Of a stretch of 64,000 nucleotides of DNA, positions 37,533-45,595 are shown one piece after another; the stretch's first letter is position 1; each line of letters opens with the position of its first letter. The notes below the pieces were generated by a model. It saw only the letters and a program-made list of their open reading frames with translations. It was not told the DNA's origin and did not search any database. The stretch comes from an uncultured Bacteroidales bacterium (GTDB taxonomy: Bacteria; Bacteroidota; Bacteroidia; Bacteroidales; Bacteroidaceae): positions 1 to 64,000 of the forward strand of contig CACZAN010000006.1 of NCBI GenBank assembly GCA_902779165.1, given 5' to 3'. The position numbers were made by a program, and so were the translations under genes.

Positions 37533-37564
37533 TTTGGTCATTTCGCGGGAAAGATGTACCTTTG
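37533..37564 (+). promoter_or_regulatory. -33/-7 promoter of tRNA-His
   Basis: TTTG at 37533-37536 and TACCTTTG at 37557-37564 with 20 bases between. A GCAGC-TTCG-GCTGC hairpin lies between it and the tRNA (37588-37601). Confidence 0.75.
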
Positions 37565-37605
37565 CACTCGCAAAAGCCAAAAAGGTCGCAGCTTCGGCTG
37601 CAAAT

Positions 37606-37680
37606 GGTGACTATAGTTCAGTTGGTTAGAGCGTCAGATTGTGGTTCTGAATGTCGTGGGTTCGAGTCCCACTAGTCACC
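37606..37680 (+). tRNA. tRNA-His (anticodon GTG)
   Basis: A full cloverleaf can be drawn: acceptor GGTGACT with AGTCACC, D arm AGTTCAGTTGGTTAGAGC, anticodon stem TCAGA/TCTGA around TTGTGGT (anticodon GTG), T arm GTGGG-TTCGAGT-CCCAC. The extra 5' G paired with a 3' C is typical of tRNA-His. CCA is not encoded. A terminator follows. Confidence 0.96.
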
Positions 37681-37693
37681 CTCCCCACAGAAG

Positions 37694-37727
37694 AATCCTG
37701 CGAGCAGAAACGTTCGCAGGATTTTTT
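37694..37727 (+). terminator. Intrinsic terminator of tRNA-His
   Basis: AATCCTGCGA (37694-37703) pairs with TCGCAGGATT (37714-37723), followed by a T-run. Confidence 0.88.
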
Positions 37728-37772
37728 GGTATTGCAGAACAACGGAATAGCAACCCAACGAACCTCACGACG

Positions 37773-40325
37773 ATGAAAAGGATCCTCATCACCTGCACCC
37801 TCCTGGTGCTCGCACTGCTGCCCGCCGGCGCTGTGCTCAAAGAACGCGACCTGGCACGAACCCTCGGCGTCCTGCGCGAAGAACTGTCTGCCAACTATGC
37901 CAAGCAGAAAGTCTTCATGTCCCGCTACGAGCAGCAGGGAGCCGCCCAGCACCAGCAGCTTGTGTGGTACATGAACCAGTGCGAGCAGATAGGGCTGATG
38001 CTCTACTCCCAGTCCACCGACAACACCTTCGACATGGCCTATGCCTGCCACCAGGCCGTAAGCCTCTACCGGCAGCTCGACACCCGTGGCAACAAGGTCC
38101 TTCCGTATGAGAAAATCATCGCGCGCATGCGCAGCGAACTCGAGCGCTACGATGCCCTCATCACCTCGCTGAAGAGTATGCCCCCCGTCGTCGATGAAGA
38201 GGCGCTCACCGAGAGCGACAGCATCCTCCTCAACGCCATTGATTCCCTGGAGTCCGCCATCGATACCCTCAGTGCGTCCGTCGATTCGCTGGGCGCGCCC
38301 GTGCATGCCCCCCTTGTCAATCAAGAACTCATGGAGGAAGAACAGCACGAACCCCTCTTCCTCTCCGGCGAGCAGCTGGCCGACCGCAGGGCCTGCCTCC
38401 TCTACGCCCAGTCCATCCGCGACAACCTCGAAGTCTTCCTCGAGAACCTCGAGGCCGAGAGCAGCTACTACTCCAGCGTGCAGGAGAAGGTGCGCCAGCT
38501 CAACGCCTTCGCCCTCTCGCGCTATAAGATCCTGCAGGACAACATCTTCAAGAACGGCGGTTCCAACTACTTCAGCATCATCGCCTCCTACCCCCACTTC
38601 TACCGCCAAGCCCGTTTCGCAGCCGAGACGAAGTACGCCCCCTTCAGCTCCAAGAGTTCCACCTACTCCGAATGGCGCGGAGTCCCCGTGCTCTTCATCA
38701 GTGTCTTCGTACTCTTCTACCTCTCCCTGGCCCTCGGCATCACCTACGCTATCCTCCACTGGCTGCTGCCCCGACGCTGGCGTGGCGAGGGCTCGAAGAT
38801 CAAGCGCCAGATGCTCACAAATGTCATCGGCATCGCCCTCTTCGCCATCTTCGTCATGATCGTGCGCTCACTCGTCGACCGCAACTTCATCCAGATGAGC
38901 ACCGCCCTCATCATCACCATGGCCTGGCTCCTCGAGGTCATCTTCCTCTCGCTCTACATCCGCCTCAAAGGGCGCCAGATGCTGCATGCCGCCTACATCT
39001 ACACCCCCCTGATGGTGCTCTCCTCCCTCGTCATCATGCTGCGTATCGTCCTGATGCCCAACAGCATCCTCAACCTCATCTTCCCGCCTCTGCTGCTCCT
39101 CTTCGTCATGTGGCAGCTGTGGATGATGCGCCGCCACAAGAGCGGACTCCCCCTGCAGGACGTCGTCTACTCCAACCTCACCACCATCGTGATGATTGTC
39201 GCCTGCATCACCACCTGGGTGGGCTACACCCTCCTCAGCGTACAGATCCTCGTCTGGTGGACCTTCCAGCTGGCCGCCATCACCACCATCACCTGCTTCT
39301 ACGACCTCATGTCGATGTACGAGCAGAGCCACCACATCGCGCGCAAGAACATCACCGAGACCTGGGCCTACGACTTCATCAACCTCACCCTCGTGCCCGT
39401 CCTCGCCGTCGGCAGCTTCTTCGTCAGCATCTACTGGTCCGCCCAGATCTTCGAGATGAACAGCGTCTGCGAGAAAGCCTTCTTTGCCAACTTCGTCAAC
39501 CTGCCCGACCTCATACAAATCTCCCTCTTCAAGCTGAGCCTCGTAGCCTCACTCTGGTTTGTCTTCCGCTACCTCAACTACGCCTTCCGCGAGTTCTACG
39601 CCTACTTCCGCCAGCGCACCAACCCCGACGACACCCTCAACCTGACGCTCGCCAAGAACGTCATCGCCATCATCGCCTGGGGCCTCTACTTCATCATCGT
39701 CCTCGTCATACTCCACGTCCCCAAGGCCGGCATCTCCATCGTCACCGCAGGCCTCGCCACGGGTCTCGGTTTCGCCATGCAGGACCTCATCGAGAACTTC
39801 TTCTACGGCATCTCCCTCATGGCCGGCCGCCTGCGCGTGGGCGACTACATCGAGTGCGACGGCATCTCCGGCCGCGTAGAAAACATCACCTACCAGAGCG
39901 TGCAGGTCATCACAGCCGACGGCTGCGTCATCGCCTTCCTCAACAAGACCCTCTTCAACAAGAACTTCAAGAACCTCACCCGCAACCACCGCTACGAGCT
40001 CATCAAGCTACCCGTCGGCGTCGCCTACGGCACTGACATCGACCACGTTCGCCGTCTCCTCATCGAGGCCCTGAAGCCCGTCTGCGACTACACCACGTCC
40101 ACGGGCGAGACCGCCACAGACCCCGATCGCCCCATCACCGTCGCCTTCTCCAACTTCGGCGACAGCAGCGTCGACCTCTTCGTCAACGTCTGGATGCACG
40201 TCGAGGAAAAATACCTCCTCTCCAGCCGCATCAAGGAAACCATCTACGACACCCTCAACCGCAACCACATCTCCATACCCTTCCCGCAGCGCGACCTCCA
40301 CATCGTTCGCGACAGCGCCGAATAG
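37773..40325 (+). CDS. Large MscS-family mechanosensitive channel
   Basis: An 850-residue protein: signal peptide (MKRILITCTLLVLALLPAGA), a ~280-residue periplasmic helical region with SLESAIDTLSASVDSLG, then about ten membrane segments (~310-660), and the MscS core: pore helix GLATGLGFAMQDLIENFFYG (about 660-685), then the beta domain GDYIECDGISGRVENITYQS and the mixed domain with YELIKLPVGVAYGTDID. Such large channels release osmolytes under hypo-osmotic stress. The open frame runs back into the tRNA, but the ATG at 37773 starts a proper signal peptide. The sequence is very G+C rich. Confidence 0.92.
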   Translation: MKRILITCTLLVLALLPAGAVLKERDLARTLGVLREELSANYAKQKVFMSRYEQQGAAQHQQLVWYMNQCEQIGLMLYSQSTDNTFDMAYACHQAVSLYRQLDTRGNKVLPYEKIIARMRSELERYDALITSLKSMPPVVDEEALTESDSILLNAIDSLESAIDTLSASVDSLGAPVHAPLVNQELMEEEQHEPLFLSGEQLADRRACLLYAQSIRDNLEVFLENLEAESSYYSSVQEKVRQLNAFALSRYKILQDNIFKNGGSNYFSIIASYPHFYRQARFAAETKYAPFSSKSSTYSEWRGVPVLFISVFVLFYLSLALGITYAILHWLLPRRWRGEGSKIKRQMLTNVIGIALFAIFVMIVRSLVDRNFIQMSTALIITMAWLLEVIFLSLYIRLKGRQMLHAAYIYTPLMVLSSLVIMLRIVLMPNSILNLIFPPLLLLFVMWQLWMMRRHKSGLPLQDVVYSNLTTIVMIVACITTWVGYTLLSVQILVWWTFQLAAITTITCFYDLMSMYEQSHHIARKNITETWAYDFINLTLVPVLAVGSFFVSIYWSAQIFEMNSVCEKAFFANFVNLPDLIQISLFKLSLVASLWFVFRYLNYAFREFYAYFRQRTNPDDTLNLTLAKNVIAIIAWGLYFIIVLVILHVPKAGISIVTAGLATGLGFAMQDLIENFFYGISLMAGRLRVGDYIECDGISGRVENITYQSVQVITADGCVIAFLNKTLFNKNFKNLTRNHRYELIKLPVGVAYGTDIDHVRRLLIEALKPVCDYTTSTGETATDPDRPITVAFSNFGDSSVDLFVNVWMHVEEKYLLSSRIKETIYDTLNRNHISIPFPQRDLHIVRDSAE

Positions 40326-40360
40326 CCCACACGTCCCTGCCCACACGAACGGATGTCCCT

Positions 40361-40409
40361 GCGCTCGAACTTGTTCGCTTGACACTTGAAGCGCTCGAAC
40401 TTGTTCGCT
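40361..40409. repeat. 19-bp direct repeats
   Basis: GCGCTCGAACTTGTTCGCT at 40361-40379 is repeated exactly at 40391-40409. Each copy contains the near-palindrome CGAACTTGTTCG. Confidence 0.85.
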
Positions 40410-40431
40410 CATTATTTTTCCCGTGCGCTCG

Positions 40432-41004
40432 CGCGCGCGTGATAAAATTTTGAAAAAATCAACTGAATCTACTGCAAGTCATTGTAACATGTTCTATTCC
40501 AATAATATATATTGCAGTAGATTTTTCAAAATATATACGATTTGCAGTAGATTTATTTCTATTTTTGGAGCCATTAAGACGCGAAGACGCTAAGAATGTA
40601 TTATCTCTGCTCCAGCTGCCGGGAAAGGTTTTCTTTGAGCCTTCGCGTATTTGTGTCGAAATTATTTGAAGACGCGAAGTTGAGTTCCACCAGTGGAACT
40701 CTCGACTTCCACCAGTGGAACTCTGGAATTCCACCAGTGGAACTCGCGAGTTCCACCCTTGGAATTTTCTGGAACTCATGGTAGATCGTTTATTGTTGAC
40801 TAGGCTTACAGAAGAGAATGTAGGCTTGATTGCAAGCACAAATACATGAAAAATGTTCAGCAAATACATCATATTGCAGAAAAATCTACTGCAAAACTCA
40901 TCATTTTGCAAAAATCTACTGCAAGGCATATAGCTGTATATCAGTATACTATAACGCCTTGCAGTAGATTCAGTTGATTTTTTCAACATTTTATCACGCG
41001 CGCG
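40432..41004. mobile_element. Non-coding element with 47-bp terminal inverted repeats
   Basis: Arms 40432-40478 and 40958-41004 are reverse complements over 47 bases with one mismatch and start in GCGCGCG. Inside and at the edges, TCTACTGCAA or its complement TTGCAGTAGA occurs six times: 40468, 40885, 40915 on the plus strand and 40512, 40542, 40959 on the minus strand. A central array of TTCCACCAGTGGAA lies at 40685-40764. No transposase is encoded. It could be a MITE-like insertion, an origin-like region or a binding-site cluster. Mobility is an inference from the terminal repeats only. Confidence 0.6.
40685..40764. repeat. Four near-palindromes at exact 22-bp spacing
   Basis: TTCCACCAGTGGAA starts at 40685, 40707 and 40729; a variant TTCCACCCTTGGAA at 40751. 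The period is exactly 22 bp, two helical turns, so sites would face the same side of the DNA. Confidence 0.88.
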
Positions 41005-41083
41005 TATGTAATAAACCTATATATAAAATCGCTATTTGGAACTATTCTATCACGGCACATCCGTGCTCTTCAAGACGTCCGAC

Positions 41084-41203
41084 ATGGCCCATGTTTTGAA
41101 TTATTTCAAGCAAAAAGATGAGAAAATCGATAAATTAATGAGAGATTGTGTTAATTATCGTGATATTATAAATTTATTTCAAGATAAATGTGTATCTTTG
41201 TAG
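41084..41203 (+). pseudogene. Possible 3' remnant of a protein gene
   Basis: A 39-codon frame from ATG 41084 (open without ATG from about 41027) with natural-looking composition: YHGTSVLFKTSDMAHVLN upstream and DEKIDKLMRDCVNYRDI inside. There is no promoter in front; the inverted-repeat element lies directly upstream. It may be the tail of a gene cut by that element. Could also be chance. Confidence 0.3.
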
Positions 41204-41319
41204 CCAATAACAATGAGAACCAAAGGTCGAAGGCCGAAGGGAAAGTCAAGTTCCAGCTCGAGTTCGAAAATGGTGAGGTATTGAGGCTTAAGTTGTATGA
41301 GCATTTGAAAATAGAGTAA
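41188..41319 (+). CDS. Small ORF or gene remnant, 43 residues
   Basis: Starts MCIFVANNNENQRSK and ends VLRLKLYEHLKIE, preceded by KVKFQLEFENGE: a regular beta-strand-like pattern that looks like real protein. But a TATCTTTG box at 41193-41200 overlaps its first codons, so the ATG may not be transcribed. It may be debris of a larger gene. No family recognised. Confidence 0.3.
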   Translation: MCIFVANNNENQRSKAEGKVKFQLEFENGEVLRLKLYEHLKIE

Positions 41320-41429
41320 ATGATTGAGTCTTGAAGTCCAAATAGACCTATTGGTTTAGGCAAAAGCACGTGTTAAATAGATAAAAACAGCCCCATAATA
41401 GCTATTATGGCAAATAAATAGAAATAAAT

Positions 41430-41460
41430 TTTGCCACGTCATCGAATTTTATTATATTTG
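41430..41460 (+). promoter_or_regulatory. -33/-7 promoter of the defence operon
   Basis: TTTG at 41430-41433 and TATATTTG at 41453-41460, 19 bases apart, 23 bases ahead of the XRE gene ATG. Confidence 0.72.
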
Positions 41461-41483
41461 CACTCGATATTAATTAAATAAAG

Positions 41484-41684
41484 ATGAGCGAAAGACCTCT
41501 TAATCGGCTTAAAGTGGTTCTTGTGGAGAACCAAAAGACGAGCAAATGGCTGGCAGAACAGTTGGGTGTCTCTGCCGTAACAGTCAGCAAGTGGTGTACT
41601 AACATGCACCAACCCGACTTGCAGACGTTGGCTAAAATTGCAGAATTGATAGGGTGTGAGAAACGAGAACTTATTACTGAATAG
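41484..41684 (+). CDS. XRE/Cro-type helix-turn-helix regulator
   Basis: A 66-residue protein that is essentially one HTH_3 domain: LNRLKVVLVENQKTSKWLAE leads into the recognition helix LGVSAVTVSKWCTN and HQPDLQTLAKIAELIGCEKR. It probably controls the genes behind it; the next start is 21 bp downstream. Small stand-alone XRE proteins often head defence operons and repress them until needed; that role is an inference here. Confidence 0.92.
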   Translation: MSERPLNRLKVVLVENQKTSKWLAEQLGVSAVTVSKWCTNMHQPDLQTLAKIAELIGCEKRELITE

Positions 41685-41705
41685 AAATGTTTCAAAACAA
41701 TCTAT

Positions 41706-42785
41706 ATGAACGGATTTAAGAATATTGAAATCAAGAACTTCAGAGGCATCGACCATCTGAAGATAGATGATTTTTCACGTGTCAACGTGTTCTTGGGACA
41801 GAATGGATCAGGGAAAACATCTATTCTTGAAACTTTGCTGTTGCTCTCCGGCATGTCTAACCCAGAACTACCTCAGGCTATCAATGCAATACGTTCAAGA
41901 GGCACTTCTGGACAGTTCCTTCATGTCAGGGATATTTTTCATAATTTGATTTTGCAGAGTGCGCCAGAAATCTCTGCGACACAATTTGATGAAACAAAAC
42001 GGCATTTAATTTTAAAAATGCCTTATGTCTTTGACGAACAGGAGCAAGTGGCTACTCAAATAGGACAGATTCCTCGCTCCGATGCGATGGTTCCGGTTAA
42101 TCAGGTAGAAATGAACTTTGATATTGCTGTTGATGGGATAGTAAATCATTACAAAAGTTCATTGACCTTCAATCAAAATGGCATTCCTAAAGAAAGGAAA
42201 ATTGCAGAAGGGTATCAGGAATCAATAATAGCCTCCCTAATCCCATCAAGTTTACAATCAGCAAATGTATTATATGATCTTGCAGAGTTGGTAAAACGTA
42301 AGATGAAGCAAATTGTCGTGGATCGACTTTCTCTCTTTGATAGCAGGGTTAAATCTGTTGAGGCCTTGTCTGATGGTGTTTATGTGGATATGGACGGCAT
42401 CCCTGAATTACTGTCCATTTCGATGCATGGCGATGGACTATTCCGCTATTTGACTATTGTGGCTGCATCTGCCAATCCTGTTACTAATGTAGTTCTGATA
42501 GACGAAATAGATAACGGCTTGCACTATTCCGCTTACAAGAAGTTGTGGGAGGCCATCTTTGCTTTGGCAACAGCAACCAACAAGCAGGTGTTCGTAACTA
42601 CTCATAGTAAGGAAACACTCTGCTATCTTAATGAGATGTTGGAAGAGAATCCCGACTATCAGAAAGATATGCGTCTGTACACTATCGTTAGGGCACAGAA
42701 TAAAGACCATCAGGCATACAAATATACCTATGAAGGCTTGTCTGGTGCTTGCGAGAATGATGTGGAACTTAGAGGAATGGTATAA
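41706..42785 (+). CDS. AAA (ABC/OLD-like) ATPase of a two-gene defence pair
   Basis: A 359-residue ATPase. Walker A is GQNGSGKT (31-38) after the typical IEIKNFRGIDHLKI opening; an ABC-like signature SMHGDGLFRYLTI lies near residue 238, Walker B VVLIDEIDNGLHYSAY near 262, and the switch His in FVTTHSKETL near 300. It belongs to the AAA_15/AAA_21 class found in OLD, PARIS (AriA) and AbiL-type systems. It carries no TOPRIM domain itself; the next gene, which starts within its stop codon (TAATG), supplies one. Together they would sense infection and cleave nucleic acid, by analogy. Confidence 0.88.
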   Translation: MNGFKNIEIKNFRGIDHLKIDDFSRVNVFLGQNGSGKTSILETLLLLSGMSNPELPQAINAIRSRGTSGQFLHVRDIFHNLILQSAPEISATQFDETKRHLILKMPYVFDEQEQVATQIGQIPRSDAMVPVNQVEMNFDIAVDGIVNHYKSSLTFNQNGIPKERKIAEGYQESIIASLIPSSLQSANVLYDLAELVKRKMKQIVVDRLSLFDSRVKSVEALSDGVYVDMDGIPELLSISMHGDGLFRYLTIVAASANPVTNVVLIDEIDNGLHYSAYKKLWEAIFALATATNKQVFVTTHSKETLCYLNEMLEENPDYQKDMRLYTIVRAQNKDHQAYKYTYEGLSGACENDVELRGMV

Positions 42786-43414
42786 TGAAGCGGTTTTTGA
42801 TCATCGTAGAGGGTGATGCTGATAAGAGGTTCTTCGAGAACTACTATCATCATTTGTTTAATGGGAAGGCTCCCAAAGGCAGCATCACGCACCCTGGTAA
42901 AGATGACGACACTGGAGGTTATCAGAAACTACGCAGGGAAGATGCTATCAACCTCATGAAGGAGAATACATATCTGGGGGGCGTGAATCTTGTTATATTC
43001 GATGCAGACGAGAACCCGGAGGCTCGTCGCAAAGAGTTGCTTGCCGTCAAAGATGAATTTGGCGTGGAATTTGAGTTATTCCTTTTGCCCAACAACAAAG
43101 ATGCTGGTGAGTTAGAAGATATGCTGGAGCAGATTATTAATCCTAACAATCAGCCCGTGATGGATTGCTGGCAGACATACGAGGGTGAACTTGAAAAGGT
43201 CAGGATTCCTACAAAGACACCTCCCACGCTGACTGTCCCTGCCAAGAAAACCAAGATATATGCTTATCTTGAAACCTTGCTCGGGAAGTCAAGAAGTCAG
43301 AAGAAACTCATCAAGGATGCAAACCGCAATTACGAGAACACCCAGCACTGGAATCTGGATGCAGAGTACTTGGACACGTTGAAGGAGTTTTTGGAAAACA
43401 AGATTTCGGGTTAA
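42785..43414 (+). CDS. DUF3226 TOPRIM-like protein, partner of the ATPase
   Basis: A 209-residue protein. It opens with a TOPRIM-like strand and glutamate ([14 protein letters not shown], Glu at 9) and has the acidic pair in [14 protein letters not shown] (Asp 73 and 75), the pattern of metal-binding nuclease/primase TOPRIM folds; [13 protein letters not shown] follows, as in DUF3226 proteins. The C-terminal half is basic. Start overlaps the ATPase stop by one base. In PARIS and split OLD systems the TOPRIM partner is the effector nuclease; the same is likely here. Confidence 0.82.
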   Translation: MKRFLIIVEGDADKRFFENYYHHLFNGKAPKGSITHPGKDDDTGGYQKLRREDAINLMKENTYLGGVNLVIFDADENPEARRKELLAVKDEFGVEFELFLLPNNKDAGELEDMLEQIINPNNQPVMDCWQTYEGELEKVRIPTKTPPTLTVPAKKTKIYAYLETLLGKSRSQKKLIKDANRNYENTQHWNLDAEYLDTLKEFLENKISG

Positions 43415-43418
43415 GCGT

Positions 43419-44252
43419 ATGAAAAAGGAAGAGATATTAGCATTATTTCAAGAATATGAGCAGGCTGCTTGCGAGGTGAACCAAGTGGAATGTTGGAGTG
43501 CAAGAGACTTGCAAAAGTTGCTTGGCTATAGCCTCTGGCAAAACTTCACGAAAGTTATTGAAAAGGCTAAAATGGCATGTGAGAATGTTGGCCAAAATAT
43601 AGTTGACCATTTTATTGACGTCAATAAAAAGGTTGAGGTGGGTAGTGGTGCGTTTCGAGAGATAGACGACGTCATGCTCACCCGTTATGCTTGCTATCTG
43701 GTTGCACAGAATGGCGACCCAAGAAAGCCGCAGATTGCTTTTGCACAGACTTATTTTGCTGTTCAGACTCGTCGTGCAGAACTGATAGAGCAACGACTTT
43801 TGGAAGTTGAGCGAGTTAAAGCACGAGCCAAATTGCAAGAGACAGAAAGAAAACTTTCTGGCATCTTATATGAACGCGGTGTAAATGACCAGACTTTTGC
43901 TGTTATCCGTTCCAAAGGAGATCAGGCACTCTTCCGTTTGAGCACAAACATGATGAAACGTAAGTTGGGGATGCCGCAAGGCCGTCCTTTTGCCGATTTC
44001 CTTCCCACTATAAGCATTAAGGCAAAAGACTTCGCTGCGGAGATGACAAGCGTCAATGTACAAGCCAAAGACCTTCAAGGCGAAGCATCCATTACACGGG
44101 AACATGTTGACAATAATGCCGCAGTACGCAAGATGCTCACAGAGCGAGGTATTATCCCAGAAAATCTTCCTCCTGCAGAAGATGTCAAGAAGGTAGAACG
44201 CCGTTTGGTAAGTGAGCAGAAGAAAATACTGAAGAACAAAAAACAATATTGA
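43419..44252 (+). CDS. dinD: DinD-like DNA-damage-inducible protein
   Basis: A 277-residue protein resembling E. coli DinD over its full length: [20 protein letters not shown] (a Bro-N-like domain), [40 protein letters not shown], and a C-terminal region with [21 protein letters not shown]. coli DinD is SOS-induced and disassembles RecA filaments. It lies 4 bp after the DUF3226 gene, so it appears to be part of the same transcript, an uncommon partner for an ATPase-TOPRIM pair. I see no LexA-type box. Confidence 0.9.
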   Translation: MKKEEILALFQEYEQAACEVNQVECWSARDLQKLLGYSLWQNFTKVIEKAKMACENVGQNIVDHFIDVNKKVEVGSGAFREIDDVMLTRYACYLVAQNGDPRKPQIAFAQTYFAVQTRRAELIEQRLLEVERVKARAKLQETERKLSGILYERGVNDQTFAVIRSKGDQALFRLSTNMMKRKLGMPQGRPFADFLPTISIKAKDFAAEMTSVNVQAKDLQGEASITREHVDNNAAVRKMLTERGIIPENLPPAEDVKKVERRLVSEQKKILKNKKQY

Positions 44253-44366
44253 TTGTATACCCTTTTAGAGTTAGTGAGTAACCCCATTATACTTAGTATG
44301 TAAATGCAAGGTAGTTAGTGGGTAATTCAAAATGCAATACAAATAGAAAAAACATCATAAGAACAT

Positions 44367-45536
44367 ATGCCAAGAACAGTAGTTGCATATAAAGTTTTTC
44401 TTGCTTCACCTGGTGATGTTAAAAAAGAAAGAACAATTGTGAAGAAAGTTATAGATACATATAACCAGATTCACTCTTGCGATAATATTAAACTTGAATT
44501 GCTGTGTTGGGAAGATAGTACACATCCGTCATTTGGCGATTATACTCAAGATGTTGTTAATTCCCAAATAGGAGATGATTATGATGTATTTATTGGGATT
44601 CTTTGGGCAAGGTTTGGCACTCCAACTCCCAAGTATGAGTCAGGAACCGAAGAAGAGTTCTATAGAGCATATGAAAGATACAAAAACGGTGATAGAATGA
44701 AACTAATGGTGTACCGTAAAGATGAAAGCATCCCTCCTTCTTCGATAGATGTGGAACAATTGCAAAAGATTAACAGATTTACTTCCGAAGTTGGGAAATT
44801 AGGAGGCTACTACTTTACGTTTACAGAAGAAATGCAATTTCAGGATATGCTTTTGAAACATCTTGACAGGGCAATAAGAGATTTGGAAAAGCGAACAGAT
44901 AATCGTAAACTTCAGATGCCATTGACAATAAAGTCCAAAGATGAAGAACAGATATCAGTTACAACTGGACGAGATATGTGGGGGCTAATTGAATACAGTG
45001 AGTTCATTGTATTTACATGTTCTGAGGTCAAAGCACATATAGATCAAATATCTAATTTGACAAAGAAAATTGGTGAAGACATGCAAATACATACACGAGA
45101 ATTGGATACGACACAACGCAACAGCAACATATTACATACCAAAAGTATCTTGTTATATGCCGCTAGGGATATGAATAAATATGCAAGTGAAATAGAAAAA
45201 CCTAATACGATTTGGTATGCTAAATATCTAGAAGTCCAGCAAGCAATAAAAGAAATGCTAGATGTTTCGGAAGGGCTTGTTTCTGAAAAAGAATGGGAAG
45301 ACATGGTTGGCAATTTGCGTGAAATGTATAACGGCATGGGGAATGCATATAGCGCAATGCGTCAGTTTTATTCTGCTGTAAATAAATTGCCTAAGATATC
45401 TCAGCCTTTGAATATTGCAAAGTTGAATGTTTGTAATAAGTTAAAGAGTATAATATCAAATCTTCAGGCAGGAAAGTTGTTCTGTGATGAGACGATAGAA
45501 TATATTGAAAACAAAATACATCCTTTAAAAGACTGA
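44367..45536 (+). CDS. DUF4062 (TIR-like) domain protein
   Basis: A 389-residue protein. Residues ~5-115 match DUF4062: YKVFLASPGDVKKERTIVKK, an acidic WEDSTHPSFGD segment, DDYDVFIGILWARFGTPTP and SGTEEEFYRAY. DUF4062 is a TIR-like fold found in NLR-type and other defence proteins. The rest (~190-389) is helical with a coiled-coil look and no recognisable domain. The gene is A+T rich and separated from DinD by 114 bp and from the HNH gene by 59 bp; both gaps carry related GTTAGTGGGTAA-type sequences, as if it were a separate cassette. Confidence 0.85.
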   Translation: MPRTVVAYKVFLASPGDVKKERTIVKKVIDTYNQIHSCDNIKLELLCWEDSTHPSFGDYTQDVVNSQIGDDYDVFIGILWARFGTPTPKYESGTEEEFYRAYERYKNGDRMKLMVYRKDESIPPSSIDVEQLQKINRFTSEVGKLGGYYFTFTEEMQFQDMLLKHLDRAIRDLEKRTDNRKLQMPLTIKSKDEEQISVTTGRDMWGLIEYSEFIVFTCSEVKAHIDQISNLTKKIGEDMQIHTRELDTTQRNSNILHTKSILLYAARDMNKYASEIEKPNTIWYAKYLEVQQAIKEMLDVSEGLVSEKEWEDMVGNLREMYNGMGNAYSAMRQFYSAVNKLPKISQPLNIAKLNVCNKLKSIISNLQAGKLFCDETIEYIENKIHPLKD

Positions 45537-45595
45537 ACAAACAAAGATAAAGAGTTAGTTAGCGGGTGACTAATTAGGTAAACGAGAAACAAAAT

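Larger units (their letters stand above)
40326..41483. other. Gene-poor boundary between MscS gene and defence island
   Basis: It holds a pair of 19-bp direct repeats (40361-40379, 40391-40409), the 47-bp inverted-repeat element (40432-41004), small open frames that look like gene remnants (41027-41319), a stray TATCTTTG box (41193-41200) and the promoter of the XRE gene (41430-41460). No intact protein gene longer than about 45 residues is credible here. Confidence 0.6.

Noticed and set aside
37641..37772. N-terminal extension of the MscS reading frame into the tRNA gene
   Set aside because: It covers the tRNA-His and its terminator. The ATG at 37773 begins a normal signal peptide.
38672..40036. 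A 454-codon frame inside the MscS gene
   Set aside because: It is a +1 shadow of the MscS gene, full of His, Arg and Pro. The MscS frame has membrane helices and the pore motif.
40685..40764. Possible CRISPR array
   Set aside because: The repeat is 14 bp with 8-bp gaps, only four copies, and there are no spacer-length intervals or cas genes.
40459..40989. A 176-codon minus-strand frame across the inverted-repeat element
   Set aside because: It reads straight through the inverted repeats and the 22-bp array, giving repetitive residues with no protein-like pattern.
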